This document shows positions 19,794-30,239 of a stretch of DNA of 64,000 nucleotides, piece after piece. Position 1 is the stretch's first letter. Every line of letters begins with the position of its first letter. Below the pieces are notes generated by a model, which was given only the letters and a program-made list of their open reading frames with translations, had not been told where the DNA came from and did not search any database. This DNA is from Buxus sempervirens (Eukaryota > Streptophyta > Magnoliopsida > Buxales > Buxaceae). Position numbers and translations under genes: made by a program. Location: positions 32,939,439 through 33,003,438 of the forward strand of contig OX387191.1 of NCBI GenBank assembly GCA_947561395.2, given 5' to 3'.

Positions 19794-22650
19794 TGTGCGT
19801 GCCTGATTTCGGCCGCACGAGGAGGCGCACGCAAAACGATGCGTGCCTCGGGTTTTGTTTGGAGTCGCCACTGCCTGATGGGGTGCAGGCAGATACCTGG
19901 GTGCCTAAGTTTTTGTCTATTAAGGCTTGGTCTGCGGCTTGAGATTCTAAGCAAGTTCTCGGTTACGGTCCGGGGAAGTCCGTAGAAACCCCGGTCCGCC
20001 CTATCAAAAGACGGGTCCCATGGTTTCCTTGGTTTGAGTCAACTCAGTTGGTTTCACCCGATTCCTATTCCAACATGCACAGTTTTGGTCAAGTCTGGCG
20101 GGACCGCCAAAGTGGTGTGGGTCCTTTTACTTGGTTTTATCTTCTTTAGTTAGAATGATCTGGGTCTGGTGGGGTGGGCCCCGTTGGAAGGCCCATGGTA
20201 TCCCTTGGTGGGTCAAGTGTGGCCCTTTGGACTTTGGTTTAATCTGAACAGATTTTATTTAAAAGTTCAAGTTTGATTATTTAATGATTTTCATTCAAAG
20301 TCGGTCGGATTGCTTTGCGGACCCCTGGGGGCCCCACAGTTGCAGCCAAGTGATTCATTGGGTTTATCTTGATTGGTTTCCAAAATGGGCCAGGCCTTGG
20401 GCTTGGGGCCCTTTACCCGGGCTTGGGCTTGAAAGCCCAAGACTTCTTGGGTTAGGGTTTTGAAACCCTAACCTTGTTTGGTGCAATGGGCTTGGTGGGC
20501 CCGACAGGCCCTGCCCGTGGTCTCGGCCAATCCACAACCTAATTTAAGCATATATGCCCCACCTAGGGCTTGGGCAGGCCTCAAATGGTCCGACCCACTC
20601 AAATCTTTTAATTATTTTATTTTAGCACAATTCAATGGTTTGGGCTGGGGTGGGCCCCGTTGGAAGGCCCACTGGAAATCAAGTTAGACTGGGTGGTCTG
20701 AGTCCCATGTTGGGTTTTCCGGGTGACCCGGAAAACCTTATTGGCTCATTTGGTTCGGTTTGAGAATTCCATCAACACCCAGCAAAAATTACAGAATATG
20801 CAGAAAACTAACAGTTACCCAGAAGAGACCGGCTCATTATGCTGGGTCCAAGAAGGAACAAGTTGGACGCGCGGCAAACAACGGGGTTGGAGGGTGCGAG
20901 GGGCGAAGCCCCCCGCGGTACGGTAAAGGGCATTTTCGGGATTTTTCAAAAATATGGTAATTCGGCCCTTTTTAGGGGTATGCGCCGACCTCAAACACTA
21001 GGCGCAAGGTCGGCGAGGTGGGCGGACCGAAAAAAACCAAAAAAACCATCCACGAGCGAAGTGGGCGCACCCAAAAGTGAAGTGGGCGCGAGCTCAGCGC
21101 ACCAAAAAGAAGTGGGCGCGAGCTCAGCGCACCCAAAAAGAAGTGGGCGCGAGCTCAGCGCCAAGTGAGCGTGAGCTCGGCGCGAAGTGGGCGGACCCAA
21201 AACTAAGTGAGCGCGAGGTGAGCGCGAGCTCGGCGCGAAGTGGGCGGACCCAAAATAGGTGAGTGTAAGCTCAGCGCATACCCTGATTCTCTGCTTTTTC
21301 TTTCCAAGCTCCATTTCCGACTTGTTTTTAGGGTTTTTTAACCTCTGTAACTGATTTCTGGGGATCGTTAAACTCCCAGAAGACCTTCGAACTCAGCTCG
21401 ACTTCAACACCCCGACTCAAATCTCTTTGGAACCCCAAATTCGAGACAAAACACTAATAGAAGAACATGAATAAAACACTAACAGCACCATGAATTAACA
21501 GAATATGAATAAGGAAGAAGGGAACAGGGGGCTTTATCGGGATACAAGAGATGGAGAAATCATGGGGAACATGCTCCCCCTTCGAATCAATCAAACTAGA
21601 ACATAAAATAACATGCTGAGATGGAAAACATGCTCGATTTATACATGTTAAAACAATAACAGAGAGTGAGCTCACCTTGGTTCCAAACCTTTGTAGAGCA
21701 GGCCGGAGGGTTCCCTGGAGCTCACGAGCTGCTGCCGGAGCCTCCTCCTTCTCACACCAATAGCAAGATCACCTTCGGGTTTGACGAGGAAGAAGAGGAA
21801 GGGAGGGGACGTGTGTGTCTGGTCTTTTTCTTCAAAATCCCGAGCCCAGAAAAACAATACCGAACCCAAAAAATCCTAACCCCAAAAAATGCCGAACCCT
21901 CGAATGCCAAAACCAGAGAATGCCCAGCCACAAAAAAAATCTCGAACCCCCTGTAATGAATCCTCGCGCAGCTTTTATAGATGAAGACAGGGGGATCCGC
22001 CAAGTTTGGCGCCCAGCTCGCGCCCAGCTCCTGTTGCTCGGCACGAGGGACAAAATGATTAAATCATTTAATGCCGCCGCGGGTTTGCTTAAAAAATTCG
22101 AAAATTAAGATATAGTCCCTGGGATATTTTGGTTTAATATTATTTTATTCAGATATTTTCAAATTGGTCCCTGGGATCTTTTGAATGTTTGGATATTTAC
22201 GGATTTGATCCCCGAGATATTTTCCTGCGCAACTCGCCACGTGTGCAGCTTTTTGCCACGTGCGCAGTTTGCCGGTTTTGCTGCTTGGGAATTTTGTCAG
22301 CTCATATTTTCTTCATCCGGGCTCCGATCTGGGCAAACTCAGTTGCGTTAGAATCGTATCAGAGCCCTCTATCCCATGACCTAGGGGTAGGCCTCTGGAT
22401 CGGATTTTAGCAGAAAGTCAACTTTTGCCTCCGCTCAAGTTTGACCGCTCGCAGAACCCTCATCCGGACTCCGATTCGTGCAAACTCAGTTGTGTTGGAA
22501 CCGTGTCGGAATTCTCTATCCAATGATATAAAGCAAGGTGGCCAAATTTCTCCTGATCAAAAAGTCAACTTTTTGTCCCCTCGGGGTTTGACTTTCTGCC
22601 AGGGTTTTCATTTTCAGCAATTCCAGGGGTGCAAAAATAAGGTGCTTACA
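19794..22650 (-). mobile_element. Solo LTR (element vi), 2.86 kb, TSD GTACG
   Basis: On the minus strand it starts at 22650 with TGTAAGCACC and ends at 19794 with GGCACGCACA. Perfect 5-bp duplications GTACG lie at 19789-19793 and 22651-22655. It is more GC-rich than its surroundings. A GTGGCGACTCC motif lies about 95 bp before its end (near 19870), as in the inverted LTRs at 46-51 kb. It includes a GC-rich tandem array (20985-21280) and long stretches of TGGGCCC-rich sequence (20160-20680). The many short open frames on both strands are GC-driven and show no domain. Confidence 0.87.
20985..21280. repeat. GC-rich tandem array in solo LTR vi
   Basis: Units of about 30 bp built on GAAGTGGGCGCGAGCTCAGC plus GCACCCAAAA recur from about 21055 to 21270. 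Variants are GTGAGCGCGAG, GAGCTCGGCGCGAAG and GTGGGCGGACCCAAAA. The array is strongly GC-rich against AT-rich flanks. Reading frames over it give repetitive peptides on both strands and are not genes. Confidence 0.85.
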
Positions 22651-22655
22651 GTACG

Positions 22656-22999
22656 TTTTTGTATTACTTTATTAGTTTGAATAAATGTTTCGTTTTGAAT
22701 ACAGTAAATTGGTAACAATTACTTTACTAAATCTAAAGTAATATGTTGCAGGTTTCATGGATTGCCGATAAGCAATAAATACCGCTCAACTCCCTTGATC
22801 GCATAGAAAATTAGAGATATATTTCTTCACAAAAAGTTATCTAAACATAGATTATAGATCAGGACATGAAACGGAAGATATATTAAGCACAACTGAATGC
22901 ATTAAACAAAATTTGGCAACTCACGTGTTCTTCAAGATGTGAGCTGCCTTCGAACAATACTTTCGATGGCTTTTGTAGGTGGCGACTGGAAGCTTGTGG
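22656..22999. other. Host sequence between two LTR insertions; no gene seen
   Basis: AT-rich, with no coding frame or family motif. It carries GGTGGCGACTGG at 22979-22990, an isolated near-match to the retroelement primer-site-like motif discussed elsewhere. Confidence 0.3.
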
Positions 23000-23004
23000 A
23001 TGTG

Positions 23005-23909
23005 TGTAGATGACCAATTTTGTACACTTGACACGTCACCTGTATTATCTGATGTGGATTATTTTCTCAATAAAAAGAAAAACAATAATTAAATGTGACA
23101 TAATTTGTTAAATTAAATATGATTATTATTTGGCATATTGGAGTGGAGATCTCCGTCTTGGGCAAAAGCCCATTAAGGGGGGGGGGGGGGGGGGGGGTTA
23201 TTTGGCAGTCCTTAAGGCGTGGCGGATACAGGCGTGGGAATCGTTGGTAGTCGGTGACGAGCTTTGGCATGCCAACCTAGGATGATGTAGACGTCAAGTG
23301 ACGTATTTTCACATCTTGATATGTCGGACCCACTGTACCAATGAGAGAGCTCCATTATTTATTTGAAACACATAATAATTATCTCTTATTCCATCTTGAA
23401 CCTAGATGTTTTTTAGACCAGATTCATGATAAGGATTAAATATTCCTGAAGCATCAGATCGTGACAAGTGTCACAATCCTAGAGACCCACACTTGCTATA
23501 AATAGGAGAGCCCTCATTCATTTTGGGGGATCTCTCGCTGGTTCTGGGACTGCTAAGAGCAAGACTTCACTTCTTTTTCCTCAACCTTCTCCAAGCTTAC
23601 TAAACATTCCCTAAGTCCTTCAGATTCTTTATCTTTACCATAAAAGGAGCTCTCTACTTTGGTATACGAGGGGTTACTTGAATATCTCCCGTCTCTCATT
23701 CTAGCCACTGCCTACCTGTCACGTCTTATGGACTCCTCCCCCCTTCTGTTCGGAAACGTCGTGGGAACGGCTGTTGATTCGGTGGTTTAGGCTAACGTCG
23801 AACGTACCTCTCCTACTCAGAATCCAAATTTGAAGACACGTCATCGGCATCTTGACACCGTGGAGGCAATACTAGACGCGTGGATGTGGATTCAAAAAAG
23901 GCACCTACA
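23005..23909 (+). repeat. 5' LTR of the Tat element (905 bp)
   Basis: Nearly identical to 36106-36995. A run of 21 G at 23177-23197 replaces 7 G in the 3' LTR and accounts for almost all of the 15-bp length difference. It contains the TATA box at 23497 and ends GGCACCTACA. Confidence 0.97.
23497..23504 (+). promoter_or_regulatory. LTR TATA box
   Basis: TATAAATA in the context CTTGCTATAAATAGGAGAG, about 490 bp into the 5' LTR. It is conserved at 36584-36591 in the 3' LTR. It is the likely Pol II promoter of the element; the start site would lie about 30 bp downstream. Confidence 0.75.
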
Positions 23910-23914
23910 TTTTC

Positions 23915-23928
23915 TGGCGACTCCACTG
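23915..23928 (+). other. Primer-binding-site-like motif
   Basis: TGGCGACTCCACTG starts 5 bases after the 5' LTR, where a tRNA primer-binding site is expected. The matching positions of the inverted LTRs read TGGTGACTTCACTG and TGGCAACTCCACTA. The priming tRNA is not identified here. Confidence 0.7.
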
Positions 23929-23974
23929 CGGAGGTAAAGTCACTAACATAAGAAATCTTCGAGGAGTCAGTGAT

Positions 23975-25701
23975 ATGGCGGGAACTAGAAGAGTGCGAGG
24001 TGGACAAAGTGATCTGGCACCGACTGCATCTGGAGGACATTCTAGACATCAACAAGCTGTAGCACATGATGAAAGTGCAAATTCACACCCAGAACAATCT
24101 GCTCAAAACACTGGCAAACCGGCAGAAGCTACTTTAGAACTGGCTCAAATACTTACGGCGTTTCATGATTTGAATGGGCGCGTTGAGGAACTCTTCCACA
24201 TTGTCCACACCAAACAACCAAAGGAGCCTCCGCATATTGACGAGGAGCATGCTGAGCAACAAAAGATACCCTCATGCTCGGTTGTTGGTAAAGAAGAGGT
24301 GAAGTCTGGTGATTATGTCACCATGGCAGAATTTGAAAGCTTGTTGAAAAGAGAAAGGAGTCAACATAAAGATGCGGATCTGTCATATGACTATCGTTCG
24401 CCGTATCCTATTGCAATACTCGAGAAACCATACCCAAAAGACTACGTGATCCCGAAGTTCGCTCGCTATAATAGAAAGAATGGCAATGCGAAGAAGCACG
24501 TCTCAAGATTTATTGATGCTGTTGGTGCACATGCCTATGACAAGAACTTGCGACTCAGAGAATTCTCTAAATCTCTGTCGGAGAAAGCTTACACCTGGTA
24601 TTCGAATCTAGAGCCAGGTAGTATTAACACATGGGAGGAAATGGTGAAAGTTTTTTTCGAAAATTCTTCTTGGTGGAGGAGAAGATGACGCTCATTGATT
24701 TGAGCCAAGAGCAGCAGAAGTCAACGGAGGGACTTATTGACTTCGCCAAGAGATTTCACACCATGGCACTCAATTTCCATGAAGCCATCTCTGAAGAAAG
24801 ACTTGTGCAACTCTGCATAAGTGGAATGAGCCATGATTACAGGCCATTCTTAGAAAATAAAGATATTAAGAGTTTCACTAAACTTCTTGAATCAGCCCGC
24901 CGTACAGCATCATCAGTAAAGGTGAATGATCGAGTCAAAAGGGAAAAGAGGTCTGCAGATGTTTTGGCGGCTGAGCCTCCTAAAAGAAAGCGTCGCACAG
25001 AGGAGTCACAACGTCCAGTAGGCACGCAGCATCGACCAACAAATGCGGCACAGAAGCCAGTCAACAAAGCAGGATTTATTGATCTGCCACCTTTCCCTTG
25101 CAAGCCAGAACAAGTTGTGGTTGTCGTTGACCAATGGATAGCAGATAAGGCCATCAGGCTACCCTATGTTGATAAGTTGTCGACGAATGCTGACAAAAGG
25201 AATCCTAACTACTGTAAGTTTCACCGCACCACTACTCATCCAACTACTACCTGTTGGTCCCTTAGGCTAATATTCAACTTGCGATTGAAAACCGGTGAGC
25301 TTGATCTACCTGATGCTGAGGTACATGTCAATCCATTGCCAAAGCATAAAGGGAAAGAGGTCGTATCCATGATTTGTGGGCCACATAATTTAGAAGAAGA
25401 AGAACTGTGGCAAAGCGGAGGTTTTAAAGCCAGTTTGCCAGATGTAGCAGAAGAAAAGTTGGCAAATTCTATCAAGTTTCAGACATTCTTTAATGAGTTG
25501 GGCTTTACTGAAGCCATGAAGAAAAAGGCCACAAAAGCTTTAGTTGCTGTTGCCGCCAAGGAGTATAGCTCATGCCAACGAGTCTCCCTGGCAAAGAGTG
25601 GCCCAGTAATCACCTTTAAACCGGAAGACATGGCCGTTGCAAAAGAAGACCATAAGAGGCCACTCTATGTCACGGCAAGAATCAATGGAATGGAAGTTGG
25701 T
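23975..25701 (+). pseudogene. gag: gag of the Tat element (frameshifted)
   Basis: ATG at 23975. The first part (23975-24688) has a polar N-terminus and the beginning of the retrotransposon gag domain (EKPYPKDYVIPKFARY; EKAYTWYSNLEPGSINTWEEM). A T-run near 24650 shifts the frame; the domain resumes in the frame starting about 24631 (FFLVEEKMTLIDLSQ). Further on are a basic KRKRR region and a CHHC knuckle-like motif CKFHRTTTHPTTTC (C-x2-H-x4-H-x4-C), the pattern used by Tat gag proteins in place of a classical CCHC. Intact gag forms the cytoplasmic virus-like particle. This copy cannot make a full-length product without bypassing the frameshift. Confidence 0.88.
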
Positions 25702-26664
25702 TGAGCTTTCATTGACCCCGGATCATCCATCAACTTAATATCACTAAGAATGGTGAGATCAATCCATTTTCCTGCATCAGAGATCAAGCGAAAGCCTGTA
25801 GAGGTTAGCGGTTTTGCCAATCAATCAATGATGACTGTTGGGTTCATAGATGTACAACTGGAGATTGGCCCGTTCAAGGGCATAACCCGACTTCATGTTC
25901 TTGATGCCAAGACAACCTATCATGTCTTAATTGGAAGACCTTGGATACACAAATTCAGGTTAATCCCTTCAACTTACCACCAGTGCATCAAAGGAGAATG
26001 GAGGAATAAAGTGGTCCACGTCCCAGCAACAGTCGACTCGTTTGTGGACGACGAAATTCAAGTGGTAGGCACTAGAGAGCATTCACATGAAGAGCTTGTT
26101 ATCACGCCAGGACCTATCCGTGCATTGCCCTTGCCAGGATGGGACAACCTCCAGAATGGAAGAGATATTCAGACACAACCCACTGTGTCCAAGTCAAAAG
26201 CTAAGGCTACTCGTTCATGGGAAAACGACGGCAGACTCAATTCATCATCAACACCATCATCATCCTCTCAGCATCGCCATGTCAGGATCAAGATGCCTGA
26301 TGGAAGATACATCTATAGGTTTTGATGGTGTGGGGGGCCCCTCGGTGACAAAGCCGAGAGGACAGCCCCACCCCAGGCAAAAGACGTAAGCTGTCAAGTT
26401 GAAAACCCAGAAGTGCTTGAAGCCCCAGCATGCTTGCAAGATCATAATGCATTGGCAAATGAAAAGCTTGAAGTTATCAACTTGGGGACCGAGGACCAGC
26501 ATCGTCCAGTCTCTGTAAGCTCGAGTTTAGAACCTGCAGAGAAAGAACAGTTAATACAATTGTTGCAGAAATACCGAGACGTCTTCGCTTGGGAATACTT
26601 CGAGATGCCTGGCCTTGACCCAGCTCTCGTTACTCATAAGCTTAATGTTATCGGTACAAATTAA
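25702..26664 (+). pseudogene. pol: Protease and linker region of the Tat pol (stops at 25702 and 26323)
   Basis: In the same frame as the second gag part, after a TGA at 25702-25704. It shows the retropepsin active-site region AFIDPGSSINLIS (Asp-Pro-Gly in place of the usual Asp-Thr/Ser-Gly) and the downstream YHVLIGRPWIH strand typical of the fold. A second TGA lies at 26323-26325. The frame continues to 26664 with the ...YRDVFAWEYFEMPGLDP segment that precedes reverse transcriptase in this group. The first TGA could have come from CGA by C-to-T change. Confidence 0.82.
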
Positions 26665-27232
26665 GCCCGTCAAGTAGGCCCCTAGAACATTTCATCCTGA
26701 CATTGAAGTGAAAGTCAAGACTGAGATCGAAAAGCTGCTTGATGCCGGTTTCATCAAACCTATACAGCATCCAACCTGGCTAGCCAATATTGTCCCTATC
26801 AAAAAGAAGAATGGCCAAATTAGATGATGTGTGGATTTTAGAGATTTGAACAAAGCTTGCCCCAAAGATGAGTTTCCCTTGCCCAACATGGACTTACTGA
26901 TAGACTCAGCTGCTAGCCATGATATGTTTTCATTCATGGACTTGTTTAGCGGATACAACCAGATCAAGATGGCAGTGGAAGACGAAGAAAAGACGGCATT
27001 CAGAACACCAATTGATAACTTCTACTACACAGTAATGCCGTTTGGACTCAAGAATGCTGGAGCTACTTACCAAAGAGCCATGACAACTATTTTTCATGAC
27101 ATGATGCATAAAGAAGTAGAAGACTATGTTGATGATTTGGCTGTGAAGTCTAGAAGAAAGGAAGACCACTTGGGAGATTTGAAGAAGGTATTCGAACGAT
27201 GCAAGCAATATCGTTTGAAGATGAACCGTTGA
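26660..27232 (+). pseudogene. pol: Reverse transcriptase of the Tat pol (two stops, frameshifts at both ends)
   Basis: Frame 2 from 26660. It carries RT motifs HPDIEVKVK, CVDFRDLNKACPKDEFPLP, FMDLFSGYNQI, MPFGLKNAGATYQ and the catalytic YVDD. The run LNKACPKDEFPLP is characteristic of Tat-type elements. Lesions: a frame change near 26655, TAG at 26675-26677, TGA at 26825-26827 just before CVDF, and an extra base near 27228 that shifts to frame 1. The catalytic residues themselves are intact. Confidence 0.9.
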
Positions 27233-30104
27233 AATGCGCCTTTGGAGTCTCATCAGGAAAATTCCTTGGGTTTGTCGTGCATAGACATGGCATTGATCTG
27301 GATCCAGCCAAGGCCAAAGGAGTAAAAAAGATGACAAAGCCGACAAATGTTAAAGAGCTCAAGCAATTCCTTGGCAAAGTCTCATATATTCGAAGGTTTC
27401 TACCAGGCCTAGCTCAACACACAGTGCCCTTGACGGCACTTCTGAAGAAAGAAGCATCATTTATCTGGAGTAAAGAATGTGAGCGTTCCTTTGGCAAAAT
27501 TAAACAATTATTGGTATCTCCTCTCACAATGATAGCGCCAATAGCTGGACATCCTCTATGCTTGTATCTTGCTGCAACTGAGACGGCTATTGGAGCATTA
27601 CTAGCGCAAGATGATGACGATGGCAACGAGCGTCCAATTTATTACATCAGTCGTGTATTACATGGAGCTAAGTTGAGGTATCCAAAGATTGAGAAGAAAT
27701 GCTTAGCTCTCATCCATGCTGCACAGAAGCTCCGTCATTACCTTTTAGTTCATCCGGTACACTTAGTGACGCGGTCTGATCCAGTCAAGTATCTCCTTTT
27801 TAGGCCAAGCTTATCTGGACGAGCTGCCAAATGGTTGTTGCAGTTGTCTGAATATGAGATAACTTGCATATCACCAAGAGCAATCAAAGGCCAAGCAGTG
27901 GCTGACTTGCTAGCCAGTTTTGCTAGTAATGGCGAATTAGAGACGCAGGAAGGACATGACAAAGGTGCTTCAGAAGATTGGCCTGTGGATTGTGGTATTG
28001 TCAATGAAGAAACATGGGAAATGTACTTCAACGGGTCATTGGTTGCCAAAGGTGGTGGAGCCAGAGTAGTCTTTGTGACTCCTGATAGGCAGAGTATCTC
28101 TCTCTCCGACCAATTGGACTTTTCTTGTTCCAACAATCGAGCAAAGTATGAAGCACTTTTCATCGGACTCAGCGTCGCCAGAAGCTTAAACGTAAAATCT
28201 TTAAGAGTCAAAGGAGATTCCAACCTTGTCATCAACCAGATGAACGACGACTTTGTTGTGAAGGAGGAAGATTTACTGCCATATCGTACTGCTGCACAGA
28301 AAGTGGCTGAACAATTTAATGAGGTGACTTTTAGCCACACAGGAAGAGTGGGGAATCGTCATGCTGACGCATTAGCCACACTCGCCACTAAGCTCACTAT
28401 ACCAGGAGAATCAGTAGACGTCAAGGTCTTACGTCAAACTCATCCAACAACATGGCTTGAATTGAAGAAAGATTTTGAGGAAGAGTTCGACACAGTTGAT
28501 TGGAGAACTGCAATTCGACATGCTCTTACAACAAAGGAAGAGAGTTCAAGAGACGTCAAGAAGTTGAAAAGATATGTGAGCTATGATGGCGAGTTATATT
28601 ATAGAGGTCCAAACAGTGTCCTGTTACGATGTCTTGGACAAATTGAACAAATTGAAGCAAGACGAAAATTCCAAGAAATACATGCTAAATCTTGTGGAAT
28701 TTGGAGTGAAGTCCCACTTTACCGTAGGATGCAGCGAGCAGGCTTTTATTGGCCAGAGATGGAGCGAGATTCGGCAGAATACGAATCATTATGCCAAGAA
28801 TGTGGAGTGCCACCTGATCCTGATGAATGCATGTTCTTGGACGGAATAACGGAATGGGAAAGGCCTTACATTGACTATCTGACACATGGCATCCTTCCAG
28901 CTGGCAAGTATGAAGCTGCAAGAATGAAGAAAAAGGCAGTTAGATATTTCATGGAAGGTGGCAAGTTGTTTAGATGGGCTATCAGTGGACGTCCTTTAAG
29001 ATGTGTCTCCCAAGCCGAGGCAGAAGAGTTAATAGGGCAAGTACATTCTGGAGAGTGTGGAAGCCACCAAGGCAAGAAAAGATTGTTCCAACAGCTACTA
29101 TCCCTGGGGTATTATTGGCCTACCATGAAGGCGGATTCAGCAGCTTTCGTCAAGAAGTGCCATCAATGCCAACTCCATGGTCACTTGATTCATGTGCCGA
29201 GTCAAACACTGAAAAGTATAGTCACACCATGGCCTTTCCATACATGGGGGCTTGACCTGGTTGGACCAATTAATCCTGCAGCCTTTGGAAATATCTGGAT
29301 TATCACGGCAACTGAATATTTCACCAAGTGGGTAGAAGCTATGCCACTTAGAAAAGCAACAGGGACAGCCATTGCCCAATTCATCAAAGAGAATATCATT
29401 TGCAGATTTGGAGTTCCCCACAGAATCATATCTGATAATGGAACCCCGTTTGTAAATCAATATGTTGAAGCATTGATGGAAAGGTATGGGATCAAACATC
29501 AGCGCTCAACTCCATATTATCCTCAAGGCAATGGACAAGCTGAAGCTACAAACAAGACAATCATCCGAATCCTAAGCAAAATGGTTCATAACAGACAAAA
29601 GAAGTGGCATGAACATTTGCCTATGGCATTATGGGCTTACAAGACTATAGCCCATTCGGCCACTGGGGTGACACCATTTTCCTTAGTCTATGGAACGGAA
29701 GCTGTCCTACCTGCCGAGATAGAAGTTGAGTCAGCAAGACTAGCTGCCGCAGTTAAACTTGATGTTGCCAGTGAGAAGTATGAAGAGGCAAGGCATGTTG
29801 AGTTGGAAGCATTGGAAGAAATCCGCCAAGATGCAGCAAATCGAAACCAAGTCTACCAACGTCGCTTGGCACGAGCATATGATAGAATGGTTAGGCCACG
29901 CATTCTTGACAAGGGGCAGTTAGTTTTACGAGCTGCTTTACATGTTAGAAGAGGGCTCCCGTCATCAAAATTTGAAGCCAATTAGGAAGGGCCTTATATC
30001 ATAAGAGAAAAGGCAGACTCTGGATATTATCGTCTAGCCCACCCGAATGGTGAAATTCTACATGACCCAATAAATGTAAAGTGGCTGAAGCCGTACTTTT
30101 CCTA
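27199..30104 (+). pseudogene. pol: RT C-terminus, RNase H, second RNase H and integrase of the Tat pol
   Basis: A 928-codon open frame (27199-29985), then TAG, then about 39 more codons ending in VKWLKPYFS near 30104. Order: RT thumb/connection (KFLGFVVHRHGID); RNase H of gypsy type (ETAIGALLAQ, GAKLRYPKIEKKCLAL); archaeal-type RNase H (MYFNGSLVAKGGGARV, NNRAKYEAL, RVKGDSNLV, GNRHADALA); integrase zinc-binding H-H-C-C (VHSGECGSHQG, CHQC); and the catalytic core D-D-E (GLDLVGP, IISDNGTPF, QGNGQAEATNK). In the archaeal-type RNase H the first catalytic Asp (usual YFDGS) is Asn, likely G-to-A. The terminal TAG at 29983 replaces a position that is normally Trp. This is the best preserved part of the element. 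Confidence 0.93.
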
Positions 30105-30239
30105 GTCATGTAATTTCTTTCTTTAGAGAAGTCAATAAAATATAAGTTCATTTATTTCTAAAAACACGAATGTATTCCAAATTTGTCTATAGAAAGAGAA
30201 AGAACTACTCCGAGAAAAAAAAAATACATATAGCAAACC

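Noticed and set aside
20478-22108. Cluster of open frames on both strands in solo LTR vi
   Set aside because: GC-rich tandem sequence and few stop codons explain them; mutually overlapping, no motif.
23177-23197. 21-G run in the 5' LTR as a functional element
   Set aside because: The 3' LTR has 7 G at the same place; slippage or sequencing error is the simpler explanation.
27750-28340. 196-codon minus-strand frame inside the Tat pol
   Set aside because: Shadow of the pol frame; no domain, unlike the true antisense gene downstream.
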